Part shown: one piece after another, positions 9,628 through 19,006 of the stretch
Position numbering within the stretch: position 1 is the stretch's first letter
Layout of the letters: every line of letters starts with the position of its first letter
Origin: Legionella sp. PC997
Lineage (GTDB): Bacteria > Pseudomonadota > Gammaproteobacteria > Legionellales > Legionellaceae
DNA length: 64,000 nucleotides
Reading direction: 5' to 3'
Assembly: GCF_014109825.1 (NCBI RefSeq)
Contig: NZ_CP059576.1
Span: 915,001-979,000 of the forward strand
The notes under the pieces: model-generated
Databases searched by the model: none
The model's input: only the letters and a program-made list of their open reading frames with translations
Told to the model about the DNA's origin: nothing
Translations under genes and position numbers: made by a program

Positions 9628-10170
9628 ATGAGTTCAAAGCAAGAAGAACTTAAAAAAGAGATTCAACGATTACTTGATTTAAAGAAAAAACAGGAAGATC
9701 TGGGTGTTTTAAATCAAAATGATATGCAAGAGAAAATGAAACTCGAGACCAAGCATAAAGAGTTTTTGCAAATGAGCAGCCAGCAAATGGAAGAAGAATT
9801 GAAGAAAGGGTTTATGAAAAAAATTGGAGTTGAGAGCGAAGACTCTAAACTTATTCTTGAAGACTATAAGAGAAAATACAGCGAGCAAAGTTGGTATAAA
9901 GAACCTGAAGAAAAAAATGGAAAACTCACTTTAAGTTTTCCTTCTGAGGAAGAAGTAGGTGTTTTCTTTGGAGCTCAAGCTAAAGCAAATCGCTCTTTTA
10001 TTCTGGTTAATGAGAAAAATGAAGTGCTCGCTTATTCCAATGGAGATGGTACTTTATACAATGGAAATGGAAGTGTGTATGAAGGTGGAAAATTCCAATC
10101 ATCGAATCAACCTCTTAGTGACTTTGTAATGCCTGAAAGAGAGGGCGCTTCAATGAGAATGGGCTCCTAA
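9628..10170 (+). CDS. Soluble coiled-coil/acidic protein, effector-like
   Basis: 180 residues from the ATG at 9628, preceded by GGAG; a non-ATG extension to 9583 is less likely. Residues 1-75 are a highly charged Glu/Lys helix (EELKKEIQRLLDLKKKQ). The C-terminal ~75 residues form a compact beta-like module: FFGAQAKANRSFILVNEKN followed by AYSNGDGTLYNGNGSVYEGG and a tail SDFVMPEREG. No enzyme motif is recognised. The two-part layout without signal peptide fits Legionella effector-type proteins, which is inference only. Confidence 0.65.
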   Translation: MSSKQEELKKEIQRLLDLKKKQEDLGVLNQNDMQEKMKLETKHKEFLQMSSQQMEEELKKGFMKKIGVESEDSKLILEDYKRKYSEQSWYKEPEEKNGKLTLSFPSEEEVGVFFGAQAKANRSFILVNEKNEVLAYSNGDGTLYNGNGSVYEGGKFQSSNQPLSDFVMPEREGASMRMGS

Positions 10171-10521
10171 TACAGCAGTCATAAGATCGAAAAGTCAAAA
10201 AAACAGGAACCGTGAGGGACACCCACCTTTCCATAAGGGGAGGGCCTGCGACACTTATGCCCACCTTCAATGAACTGTTCAATTAAAGGGTTCTGATAAA
10301 CAGTATAAATAATACCACGATCGGTATTTTTGGTTGAGTTAAGTCCATGTCTTTGTGTCTTATTTTTCTAAAATTTAGGAAGTAAACTGGGCTTTGTTAA
10401 GATAGGCCGCTTGCTTTTTAGGTCAAATGATCTTATTTGTTTTTGTGATACGATTGTGTTAAAAATCAACTAATTGCTTTCATAATAAAAGTTCAATCTT
10501 TTATTACTAATAGAGATTTTC
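10171..10521. other. Intergenic region with dyad before transporter operon
   Basis: 351 bases. A minus-strand reading frame of about 65 codons lies at roughly 10172-10370 but has no ATG/GTG/TTG with a ribosome site, so it is not called. The 3' end carries the promoter-proximal dyad listed separately. Nothing else is recognised. Confidence 0.5.
10484..10505. promoter_or_regulatory. Perfect 22-bp dyad upstream of phosphonate-type operon
   Basis: AATAAAAG-TTCAAT-CTTTTATT: two perfectly complementary 8-base arms around a 6-base centre, ending 16 bases before the transporter ATG. It could be an operator or an mRNA hairpin over the leader. No dedicated regulator gene is adjacent. Confidence 0.4.
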
Positions 10522-11823
10522 ATGGACGAAAATACTAATAAATCCCTAACCCTTCATGTTTGGATAGTTTGTGCCTTGGGTTTGTTCATTGATGGTTATG
10601 ATTTATATATCGCTTCAGTAGCTGAACCTTTTATTTATGCTGTGTATCATCCTTCCTCCTTTATGATTGGGCTTACTCAGGCTGCAGCTCCCCTTGGGGC
10701 AGTATTTGGCGCAATTATCGTGGGACGATTGGCAGATATGGTGGGTAGGAAAAGCATGCTCATTATAAATCTGATTTTTTTTGTATTTGTCGCGATTTGT
10801 TCGGCCTTTGCTTGGAATATCACCTCTCTTTGTGTATTCCGATTCTTACTTGGTTTTGGGGTAGGTGCGGATTATCCTATTTGTGCAGCCTATTTGGCCG
10901 AAATGATCCCACCTCATAAAAATAATCAATTCATTGCAACGGCGATGTTTATCAATTGTCTTGCTTCCCCAGTAGGTGTCCTCGTTGCTTGGTTACTCTT
11001 TAAACTTCATCCACAATTGGATGTGTGGCGTTGGATATTTGCCTCGGGCGCGATTCCTGCTGTGGTAGGGTTGTTATTTAGAGCCAAATTGCCTGAAAGT
11101 TTTTTATGGAAAGTTCATCAACGTTTAAAGCCACACTCCAAACATACTATTCTTACAAACTACCAATTCATATTTTCTCCTCGAATGATAAAGATTACTG
11201 TGTGTCTTTGTCTGTGTTGGTTTTTATTAGATATTTCTTATTATGGAATAGGGTTATTTACCCCCTATGTTTTACAAGCATTTAACTTATCGAGCGAAGC
11301 GAGCTTTTTAAGCGCACAAACCGAAGTTTTGAAAAGCACTTTAGTGGTCAATATTTTTGTTTCGTTAGGCGCTTTTGCAGTCATTTTTTTTGTAAATCAC
11401 GTACCCCTGATTAAATTGCAAAAAACTGGATTCTTGTTTTCGTTTTTGGGCTTATTAATTCTTAGCATAAGTTACCTCTTTCCCAACACCAGTACGATTT
11501 TTGTCGGCTTCATCCTCTTCAATTTTTTTATAAATTTTGGACCAGGAATTTCAACTTATCTGCTGCCTGCAAAAATTTATAATCCTGAATTTAAAGCCAC
11601 TGGTCATGGACTCGCGGCGGGGACAGGTAAGTTCGGAGCGTTTATCGGCACCGTATTTTTACCTGTATTTCAAGTTCGATTGGGTATCTATCTGACTCTA
11701 GCTATCCTGGCAAGCACCGTTCTGCTGGGCTGGTTATTAACAATATATTTAGAAAAGGAAGAAGCTAAATTGGTTACGTTATCAGAACCAATTACTGAAA
11801 ATACAATGCTAACAACGTCGTAA
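10522..11823 (+). CDS. MFS (sugar-porter-like) uptake transporter of PhnY/PhnZ operon
   Basis: 433 residues, 12 hydrophobic segments. Motif A in the TM2-3 loop is clear (GRLADMVGRKSM), as is the TM1 IDGYDLYI segment and the RFLLGFGVGADYP stretch in TM4, matching the metabolite:H+ symporter/sugar-porter branch of MFS. It ends 8 bases before the dioxygenase gene, so the three genes are most likely one transcript. By position it should import the substrate of the two oxygenases, plausibly an aminophosphonate. That specificity is inferred only from context. Confidence 0.85.
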   Translation: MDENTNKSLTLHVWIVCALGLFIDGYDLYIASVAEPFIYAVYHPSSFMIGLTQAAAPLGAVFGAIIVGRLADMVGRKSMLIINLIFFVFVAICSAFAWNITSLCVFRFLLGFGVGADYPICAAYLAEMIPPHKNNQFIATAMFINCLASPVGVLVAWLLFKLHPQLDVWRWIFASGAIPAVVGLLFRAKLPESFLWKVHQRLKPHSKHTILTNYQFIFSPRMIKITVCLCLCWFLLDISYYGIGLFTPYVLQAFNLSSEASFLSAQTEVLKSTLVVNIFVSLGAFAVIFFVNHVPLIKLQKTGFLFSFLGLLILSISYLFPNTSTIFVGFILFNFFINFGPGISTYLLPAKIYNPEFKATGHGLAAGTGKFGAFIGTVFLPVFQVRLGIYLTLAILASTVLLGWLLTIYLEKEEAKLVTLSEPITENTMLTTS

Positions 11824-11831
11824 GGAAAAAT

Positions 11832-12641
11832 ATGGATTATCTACTGAGTGAAGAACAATATGATTTCTGGAGCGCGCAGGGATTTATAGTAATACGGGAT
11901 TTCTTATTTAGTGAGTTGAAGCAGCAACTGCAAATCTGGTGTGATGAATTAACCTCTTGGCCCGAAACACCAGGAAAATGGATGAAATATTTTGAGCAAA
12001 ATGCGAAGGGGGAGCGCCAGCTTTGTCGCGTCGAAAATTTTATTGATTACCATCAAGGTATGTATGAGGTAGCTAATAGTGCACGTACTTTAAACTTGGT
12101 TTCTTCATTAATGGGAGAGAAAGCGGCTATTTTCAAAGAAAAAATTAATTATAAATTCCCAGGCGGAGGAGGATTTAAGCCGCACCAAGATGCTCCTGCT
12201 TTTATTAGTTTTAATCAACGATTTCACATTACCATGATGGTGGCTATAGATGACTGCACCTTAGAAAATGGGTGTTTGCAAGTAGTCCAGGGCGGTGCGA
12301 ATAAACCTATGATTCTTCCTCAAGAGGTGGATGGATCCATCAGGAAAGAGATTGCTGAGACTTTTTCATGGTCTCCAATTGAATGTAGAACGGGGGACGT
12401 TATATTGTTTGATTCCTATTTACCCCATTATTCTGAGGCTAATCGTAGCAATAAACCTCGGCGTGCGCTGTTTATCACATTTAGCAAATTTGCTGAAGGT
12501 GGGATTAAACGGGACGCTTATTATCAGGATAAAAGAGACAAATTTCCTCCAGACTGTGAGCGTGATCCTAATAAAGATTATTCCGCAGGTGCTGCTATTT
12601 ATAATGTGGCTAATCCGATTACCGCAACCGAAGTTATGTAA
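11832..12641 (+). CDS. Fe(II)/2-oxoglutarate dioxygenase, PhnY/TmpA-like
   Basis: 269 residues, PhyH (phytanoyl-CoA dioxygenase) superfamily. The iron triad is visible as His118 and Asp120 (FKPHQDAPAF) with distal His199 (YLPHYSEANRS), and Arg210 is placed to bind 2-oxoglutarate. Paired with the next gene, the expected role is alpha-hydroxylation of an aminophosphonate (2-aminoethylphosphonate for PhnY, its trimethylammonio analogue for TmpA), making the PhnZ substrate. AAGGA lies 5 bases upstream of the ATG. The stop codon directly abuts the following start. Choice between PhnY and TmpA specificity is not possible from sequence alone. Confidence 0.8.
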   Translation: MDYLLSEEQYDFWSAQGFIVIRDFLFSELKQQLQIWCDELTSWPETPGKWMKYFEQNAKGERQLCRVENFIDYHQGMYEVANSARTLNLVSSLMGEKAAIFKEKINYKFPGGGGFKPHQDAPAFISFNQRFHITMMVAIDDCTLENGCLQVVQGGANKPMILPQEVDGSIRKEIAETFSWSPIECRTGDVILFDSYLPHYSEANRSNKPRRALFITFSKFAEGGIKRDAYYQDKRDKFPPDCERDPNKDYSAGAAIYNVANPITATEVM

Positions 12642-13316
12642 ATGAACTCAATAAACCAAAAAATTGATAGGGCATTTCAGTATTTGGGTTGCGCCGAAGA
12701 CATGGATTACATAGGAGAGTCTGTGTCGCAATTAGAACACGCTTTACAATGTGCTTATTTTGCGGAGCAAGCGGGGCATAATCTGGAAGTTATTCTTGCC
12801 TGCTTATTTCATGATATTGGACATTTTATTCCCGGTACCCAACAAAATATGATGGCTGATTTAGGCGTGGTGCATCATGAATGGCTCGGAGCCCAACTGG
12901 CCTATTCTCTTGGATTTTCTGCAAAAATTGCCTTGCTTATTGGCAATCATGTAAATGCGAAACGCTATTTAGCAGCCAAGAAAAAGGACTATTATGCACG
13001 ATTATCTGCGGCAAGCAGGCAAACGCTCATCTTTCAAGGTGGAGTCATGTCGGATGATGAGATGCTTAATTTTGAAAGGAATATTTATTTTAAAGATATA
13101 TTGCGTGTACGGGTTAATGATGAAAAAGCCAAACAAATAGATTTGCAAGTCCCTGCCCTTACTTATTATCGCCCCTATTTGTATAAACATTTTGAAGCCA
13201 CAATGCGTCCTACGGAGAATTTAGTGCTGCCTGATTTTGTTGATAATACATGGGTAGAGCAATTTAAAGCGTTGCTTGAAAATGACTGTAATGCTGTAAG
13301 TTACGGTCAGTTTTAA
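12642..13316 (+). CDS. HD-domain mixed-valent diiron oxygenase, PhnZ/TmpB-like
   Basis: 224 residues. All metal ligands known for PhnZ are present at the same spacing, one residue earlier: His33, His57-Asp58 (LFHDIGHF), His79, His103 and Asp160. The PhnZ-specific Tyr/Glu pair is also kept (Tyr23 and Glu26 in DMDYIGESVSQLEHAL). PhnZ oxidatively cleaves the C-P bond of the hydroxylated phosphonate made by PhnY, giving glycine and phosphate. It follows the dioxygenase with no spacer. The main uncertainty is the exact substrate; myo-inositol oxygenase is a distant relative but lacks this context. Confidence 0.85.
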   Translation: MNSINQKIDRAFQYLGCAEDMDYIGESVSQLEHALQCAYFAEQAGHNLEVILACLFHDIGHFIPGTQQNMMADLGVVHHEWLGAQLAYSLGFSAKIALLIGNHVNAKRYLAAKKKDYYARLSAASRQTLIFQGGVMSDDEMLNFERNIYFKDILRVRVNDEKAKQIDLQVPALTYYRPYLYKHFEATMRPTENLVLPDFVDNTWVEQFKALLENDCNAVSYGQF

Positions 13317-13431
13317 ATATGATTCAATAATGTTCTTTATGAAAAAATATCGACCTATGGAGAAAAAAAAGTTAGAATAATCGAAATCTTTTAAGTCAAT
13401 AGCCTGGTTAGTTCAATGGCCAAGAAGGAAC

Positions 13432-14754
13432 ATGTACACGCAAACAACTCAAGAAAAAAGACAACTCTGGATTATTTTACTGATCGTCTTTATCAGTTTT
13501 ATTGGTTCATCTATTGCTTATCCCATTTTGCCGCCTCTATTTTTACAATCGTCAAACCAGTTGATTATTTCTCCCGGGTGGAGTGAAAACAGCAGACGTA
13601 TTTTACTCGGGCTAACTCTTGCAATTTTTCCGCTGGGACAATTCATTGGTTCCCCTATTTTGGGGCGAAGTTCAGATTTGTACGGCCGCAAAAAAATAAT
13701 GATGATTAGTTTGGCGGGCAGCACACTGGGTTATCTCCTAACAGTCATCTCTTTTTGGACCAATTGCTTTTGGGTATTATTATTCAGTCGCTTTTTAACG
13801 GGATTCATGGAGGGGACTTTTGCTGTTGCAAGGGCACTCGCGTCTGAGCTAACTACCATCAACAAGTATGTGAGTTTTGGCCGGATCAACAGTATGGCCG
13901 GAGTAGGTTACATCATTGGACCAATTATTGGTGGACTATTATCCAACTCATCCATCGTCCCCTGGTTTTCGTGGTCTCTCCCTTTTACTTTTGCAGCAAT
14001 GGCTTCAATTTCCACACTGGGACTTTCCTGGTGGAAATTACCCGACTATAAAATTTTGCACCAACTTGAAAAAGAAAGTATATGGAATAGACTCAACATT
14101 ATCCGACAATTCAAATTATTATTTCAAAATCACCCACATTTGATACATTTGTTGGTTATCAGTACCCTGTTTACCTTTGCCGTAGATATCTTTTATGAAT
14201 TTGGGCCAGTTTATCTAGCAGGAAAATGGGATATGTCACCAGGGATGATTGCAGGGTATAATGCGGTATTATCAGCCGCACTTGCTTTAGGTGCTTCATG
14301 GCTCCCACAGCATCTTTCAAAACGTATGCCGATTCATAAAATTATAATTCTGGCGATGATGGCAACCACTTTGATTTTTGCTGCCATGATTGCTTTTCAA
14401 TATCCTTCGATTATGATTCTTTTTTTTGGACTCCTTGGGTTTAGCATCACCAGTGTTACCACAACCATGACTATACATATCTCAAATCGATCCCATACTA
14501 CCATTCAGGGCGAAGTTATGGGCGCACAATTAAGCTTGCGGACCTTAGGTGATGCTATTATTTGCTTTGCCGGCGGTTTGCTGATTGTTGTATCCATTAT
14601 TTTGCCCATTGTTTTATGTTGTATTACTGCATTGGTTGCAAGCATTTTGTGTTTAGCCTACTTAAAACCCACAGTACAAACCAGCAATCGTATAAGTAAA
14701 TTATCTTACATCAGTAAGAATCCTAATATCATATCGACTAAAACCAATGAATGA
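13432..14754 (+). CDS. MFS transporter, DHA1/TetA-like
   Basis: 440 residues with 12 hydrophobic segments. Motif A is clear (GRSSDLYGRKKIMM) and the antiporter-type TM5 region is Gly-rich (GVGYIIGPIIGG). It lies 115 bases after the HD oxygenase in the same direction, so it could be a fourth operon member or have its own promoter. Efflux of drugs or metabolites is the usual role of this family; substrate unknown. Confidence 0.82.
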   Translation: MYTQTTQEKRQLWIILLIVFISFIGSSIAYPILPPLFLQSSNQLIISPGWSENSRRILLGLTLAIFPLGQFIGSPILGRSSDLYGRKKIMMISLAGSTLGYLLTVISFWTNCFWVLLFSRFLTGFMEGTFAVARALASELTTINKYVSFGRINSMAGVGYIIGPIIGGLLSNSSIVPWFSWSLPFTFAAMASISTLGLSWWKLPDYKILHQLEKESIWNRLNIIRQFKLLFQNHPHLIHLLVISTLFTFAVDIFYEFGPVYLAGKWDMSPGMIAGYNAVLSAALALGASWLPQHLSKRMPIHKIIILAMMATTLIFAAMIAFQYPSIMILFFGLLGFSITSVTTTMTIHISNRSHTTIQGEVMGAQLSLRTLGDAIICFAGGLLIVVSIILPIVLCCITALVASILCLAYLKPTVQTSNRISKLSYISKNPNIISTKTNE

Positions 14755-14773
14755 ATTCTTTCTCATCCACCTT

Positions 14774-16294
14774 CTAGGTTAAATCAATGAACTCGACCCG
14801 ATTGCGTCCTTGCGATTTTGCACGATACAGCGCTTCATCTGCAAAATTTAATAGGTAATTTAGGTTATCTTCTTTAGGAAGACAACAGGCTACACCCACA
14901 CTAATCGTTATAAAAGGAGATATAACTGAATCAGGGTGTGGGAGTTTCAATTTAAACACAGCTTGGCGTAAGGACTCGGCGAACTTAAGTGAGCCGGCCA
15001 TTTGCGTATCGGGTAAAATACAAGTGAATTCTTCACCACCATACCGTGCAAGCAAGTCAGTACTTCGGGTTACTCTATTTTTTAATGCTCGAGCGACATA
15101 TTTCAAAGCGTCATCGCCAGCCAGGTGACCAAGGCTGTCGTTGTAACGCTTAAAGAAATCAATGTCCATCATAATAATGGATAGGGGTTTGGAATAACGC
15201 AATGCACGATTCCATTCCTGTTTAAGAAAGTCATCAAATCGACGACGATTGGCGATCCCGGTCAATCCATCCCGATAAGACATTTCTTGGAGCAATACCT
15301 GGAGTTTCTTTTTTTCAGTGATATCTTCCCCTACACCCACAAAATGTTGAATTTCTCCATGAGTATTAAAAACAGGGGCAATGCTCCACGATTGCCAGAG
15401 TGGCTTTCCATTATTTCGGTGGTAGAGAAGTTCGCCATTCCAGGGTCGGCCAGATTGAATCTTTTTCCATAAATCAGCTAATACATTTCTAGGTGTCATT
15501 TTTCCATGAAAAATTTCTGTTTTTTGACCGTATAATTGTTCCCGAGAATAGCCTGTTAATTTGATGATTTGCGGATTGGCATAAATAATCGTTCTTTGTT
15601 TATCCACGATCAGAACGGATACAGGGCTTTGTTCAATAGCTGCTTGCATTTCCCGTAAACGATTTCGCTCTTGTATTGATTGAGTTATATCATGAAATGC
15701 AATCACAATCCCTTTGGTATTTTTTTTTAATCGAATGGGCGTAGTAATTATAGAAACAGGGAAGCATGATCCATCTTTACGCCAAAAATAATCTTCATCA
15801 CTCATATAAGGTTTTTCGGTTTGTATCACTTCCATATTTTTACAATCCTCTATTGGAGAGGGGATACCACTATGGTAGGAATGATGAAATAGTTGATGGG
15901 CATTTTGACCCAGCATTTCAGCTTCTGTATAGCCTAAGATACTGCATGCTGCGTCATTCGCAAACTCAATCTTACTTTCTTTATTGATGACTAATAAACC
16001 CTCACCCAACGCAGATGTAATGTCACGTAAATACTGTTCACTTTGTTCCACCTGCTTTTTTGCTTGGTGTAAATCACGAGTTATCTTTGCATTTATTTGG
16101 AGTGATTCTTCTAACTCTTGAGTGCGTTTTCTTACTTTATCTTCAAGAATAATTGTGTTTTGAAATACTCCAAAATCTGTTCGTGGAGCATTCATATCTT
16201 GTTCAGCTCTATCAATCAATGCCTTAACAATTTTATTGAGGCGTTCAATTTCCGCTTGCAATTCTTTAGTATTATTAAGACTCTTCTCAGGCAT
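14774..16294 (-). CDS. PAS-PAS-GGDEF diguanylate cyclase partnered with FIST sensor
   Basis: 506 residues. Order: coiled coil (1-90), PAS domain ~90-205, second PAS ~215-330 (GVGEDITEKKK), GGDEF ~340-503. The active site is intact as GGEEF (419-423) and the inhibitory RxxD site is present (Arg410-Asp413), so it should make c-di-GMP with product inhibition. Its ATG overlaps the stop of the FIST gene by 8 bases, so translation is probably coupled. No membrane helix, so a cytoplasmic enzyme tuned by a soluble partner is expected. Confidence 0.9.
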   Translation of the reverse strand: MPEKSLNNTKELQAEIERLNKIVKALIDRAEQDMNAPRTDFGVFQNTIILEDKVRKRTQELEESLQINAKITRDLHQAKKQVEQSEQYLRDITSALGEGLLVINKESKIEFANDAACSILGYTEAEMLGQNAHQLFHHSYHSGIPSPIEDCKNMEVIQTEKPYMSDEDYFWRKDGSCFPVSIITTPIRLKKNTKGIVIAFHDITQSIQERNRLREMQAAIEQSPVSVLIVDKQRTIIYANPQIIKLTGYSREQLYGQKTEIFHGKMTPRNVLADLWKKIQSGRPWNGELLYHRNNGKPLWQSWSIAPVFNTHGEIQHFVGVGEDITEKKKLQVLLQEMSYRDGLTGIANRRRFDDFLKQEWNRALRYSKPLSIIMMDIDFFKRYNDSLGHLAGDDALKYVARALKNRVTRSTDLLARYGGEEFTCILPDTQMAGSLKFAESLRQAVFKLKLPHPDSVISPFITISVGVACCLPKEDNLNYLLNFADEALYRAKSQGRNRVEFIDLT

Positions 16295-17444
16295 CGTGAT
16301 TTTCCCGTAATGCTCCTATTGCTAGCCCTGTTATGGTTTGATTTATATGAATGCCCTTAAATTGTTCCCCATAAGTGCTAAAGCCAACCACGTTATTGTT
16401 CCTAAAAATCTTTTCTACGTCCTCTTTCAATCCCTGACGTTGCATCTCCAAATTTCGCAGTATGCAATCACATGCTAGGACCAATTGTGGCTTGCCGATA
16501 GATGTTTGAATTTCTTGAAAGGTTTGCTCCACATTTTTTATTAGATCAATTCCATGAGCAGCCATAAAAACTAAACCGTTATCGATTGCGCAGTAAAACA
16601 TTAAACTACCATCTGGGTTAGCTTTTTGAATCGATCGCACATAATCAACTCCGTTGATGCGTATCACCAAGGGCGTTAATGAAAACTGCATGGGATCCAG
16701 TTCATTCACTGGGGTTTTTACGATGCGGGCATACTCTTCTACTGCTGGATAACCATTAATTTCATTGACAATTCGTTGCTCGGGATCTGCTTGGGTCACG
16801 ACCATTTTTTCATTTCCACAAACAAAATGCTGAGCTTTGAACAACTTAAAAGGATAAATTGTATTAACCAAGATAAGAACGACAGAATCTGTATGGAAGG
16901 CACCCTCTGCAAAGACCCATGTTTTCTTGAAACGAAGGTCATCGCCGGCGGAGCCACCAAAAAGCTCAATTTCCCCTAAGATATCTTGTAAAATATTAGT
17001 AACTTGTTCTTCGCGTTGCGATAATCCATCTACTAACAAAAAGGCAAAGCTGTTTTCAGAATTAGTAGAAGGAGCTCGCGCTTCAAGTTGTTGAAGCAAA
17101 TTATTAACAAATACCTGTCCCTTATTATAATTTATATTTTTTAAATCGTTTAGATAACCCGCAACGGCTGTAAAACCATCGGATGCAAAGCTAACACCTG
17201 AAAGAGTATGATCTGTATAACCATTGGGTCCAATTTCACCCGCGGTTGTACATCCAATTACTTTCACATTCGGAAAGAGGGTATTTAATTCATTAGCTAT
17301 GGCATTAAGATCATAAAAACTGGAGCAAAAAAAGAGAACAAGTTCCATATTAGGTTGACATACTGCAGCATGAAACTCTTTGACTGCGGTTTGCGGTTCT
17401 TTTGCGGCTGACTGTCCAATACGAATGGATTGCTGGGTACTCAT
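16287..17444 (-). CDS. FIST-domain (NosP-like) sensory protein
   Basis: 385 residues, FIST_N followed by FIST_C. Family marks include VIGCTTAGEIGPNG (about residue 65), FGGSAGDDLRFKKTWVF and the C-terminal LVLACDCILRNLE with NVVGFSTYGEQF. FIST proteins of the NosP group are haem-based nitric oxide sensors, usually encoded beside a histidine kinase or c-di-GMP enzyme. Here the partner is a cyclase overlapping by 8 bases. Haem binding is not provable from sequence. GGAG sits 8 bases upstream of the start. Confidence 0.87.
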   Translation of the reverse strand: MSTQQSIRIGQSAAKEPQTAVKEFHAAVCQPNMELVLFFCSSFYDLNAIANELNTLFPNVKVIGCTTAGEIGPNGYTDHTLSGVSFASDGFTAVAGYLNDLKNINYNKGQVFVNNLLQQLEARAPSTNSENSFAFLLVDGLSQREEQVTNILQDILGEIELFGGSAGDDLRFKKTWVFAEGAFHTDSVVLILVNTIYPFKLFKAQHFVCGNEKMVVTQADPEQRIVNEINGYPAVEEYARIVKTPVNELDPMQFSLTPLVIRINGVDYVRSIQKANPDGSLMFYCAIDNGLVFMAAHGIDLIKNVEQTFQEIQTSIGKPQLVLACDCILRNLEMQRQGLKEDVEKIFRNNNVVGFSTYGEQFKGIHINQTITGLAIGALRENHDA

Positions 17445-17587
17445 CTAACATACTCCATGTTTTGAGAGATGTAAGCTTGAAAATCGGCTCTAACTATCTT
17501 TTCTTAAAATATTAGCAATGATTCATTTAATTAAATATAGCATACGCGTAAACCATGAAGTTTAAACAGGAGAGAGCTCTACTCGCG

Positions 17588-19006
17588 CTAATTGTAAGTC
17601 CAATGGGTCTCGGGTTCGGATGAATCTTGGACAGTAGGGGGCTTTGATAAGAAGCCACATTGCAGCATACCCGTTACAGGCCAGCTCAATTGCTGATGCT
17701 CTATTACTTTGCCATGACATGAACTCAAAATAAGTTGTCCATTTCTATTAAAAATAGAAAAATTTTTGTCATCCGATAAATTGTGAATCCCTTCCCTAGA
17801 TAAAGAAGTTATTCGGGGGTTGGTGATAAGTGCGGTATACATAAAATCCATACGATTTTCTGGCGATTCATGTGGCATCGATTCAAAATATTTTTGCGCG
17901 CAAAATGATAATGAAGCTGCGCTGCCTGCCAGTGTTTTAACGGATCCTTCTTCTCCAGAGGGTAAAATTCCTTTTTTCATAAGAAAATCGCCTTTATTAT
18001 CTGCCAAATAGAAACTATTTTGTTCTTTACAAATATCCAAGGTCCCTAGTTTATAGACTCCATCTTTACAACCCGTGGGACCAAGGGCATCTGTTACCAG
18101 TATAATTTTGTTTTTAATGGTACTGCGTATCAGAGAAATAAATGAAGGTGATAGGTGTACTCCATCCGCAATAAGTTCCACACCCGCAGGGCAACGCTCA
18201 GGATTTTCAAGTATCCATTGGACCACGTGGCTTTTTGCATCATTTAAAGTAAGTTTTCGTGTTTCTCGGCTACATGATTCTTGACAACCATTACCGAGAT
18301 GCGTAAATCCACAAGCTCCTGCTGCAACAGCGCGCCCAATGAGTTCTTTATCGGGTGGATTGCAATGTCCGATAAATACTTTTACAAAAATGCCTTCCTG
18401 CTCCAGATTTTTTGTCTGTTTGATAAATTCTTCTGCGCCTGGTAAATCGGGTGCGATGGTAATTTTCCATTGTTTTATATTCGGTGCTACGCTAATAATC
18501 TCTCTAAATTTTTCTATAGAAATACTGTCCTGCAGCGCCTCTTCAGCATGAGCTCCCTTGCAACTCTTGGCGATGAAGGGTCCCTCTAGATGAACTCCCA
18601 CGATTTGAGTTTGACCTGCAATAGGAAAAAGTTCTTGTTTCAAAACAAAATCATTTATTTCTATCAATGATTTCTTTAAGGCGGGTATTGGCATAGATAC
18701 TAAAGTTGCCAATGCATAAGAAAGTCCCGTTTTTCCTAGTGCTTTAACAATGCACTCCAACGATTCATCACTCTTTTCATCATCTAAGTCAGCGAAATCA
18801 ATACCCCCTTGACCATGGACATGCGCATCTAACAATCCTGGCATTAGGAAATAAGAGCCTTTAGAGTCAATTGTTTTTTCCTCTTGAAGAGGCGACAAAT
18901 CCTCATCTACATTGAAGAGTACCTTTACACCATTATCGGTAACTTGCACATGTTTTAATTCCTTCATCCCTGAATCGTTATAAACATAGATATTTTTAAT
19001 TACCAT
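17588..19006 (-). CDS. nagA: N-acetylglucosamine-6-phosphate deacetylase
   Basis: 472 residues, amidohydrolase fold; longer than the ~382-residue E. coli enzyme owing to insertions in the C-terminal half. Metal and catalytic motifs are visible: His62/His64 (DAHVHGQGGID), GVHLEGPF (metal Glu), IGHCN, FTHLGNG, IADGVHL and the TDALGPTG catalytic Asp. It converts GlcNAc-6-P to GlcN-6-P and acetate, feeding NagB encoded divergently 286 bases away. No PTS or GlcNAc kinase is in the window. Confidence 0.93.
   Translation of the reverse strand: MVIKNIYVYNDSGMKELKHVQVTDNGVKVLFNVDEDLSPLQEEKTIDSKGSYFLMPGLLDAHVHGQGGIDFADLDDEKSDESLECIVKALGKTGLSYALATLVSMPIPALKKSLIEINDFVLKQELFPIAGQTQIVGVHLEGPFIAKSCKGAHAEEALQDSISIEKFREIISVAPNIKQWKITIAPDLPGAEEFIKQTKNLEQEGIFVKVFIGHCNPPDKELIGRAVAAGACGFTHLGNGCQESCSRETRKLTLNDAKSHVVQWILENPERCPAGVELIADGVHLSPSFISLIRSTIKNKIILVTDALGPTGCKDGVYKLGTLDICKEQNSFYLADNKGDFLMKKGILPSGEEGSVKTLAGSAASLSFCAQKYFESMPHESPENRMDFMYTALITNPRITSLSREGIHNLSDDKNFSIFNRNGQLILSSCHGKVIEHQQLSWPVTGMLQCGFLSKPPTVQDSSEPETHWTYN

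Noticed and set aside
10172..10370. Minus-strand frame of ~65 codons before the transporter operon
   Set aside because: Begins after a stop without ATG, GTG or TTG start and ribosome site; no family recognised.
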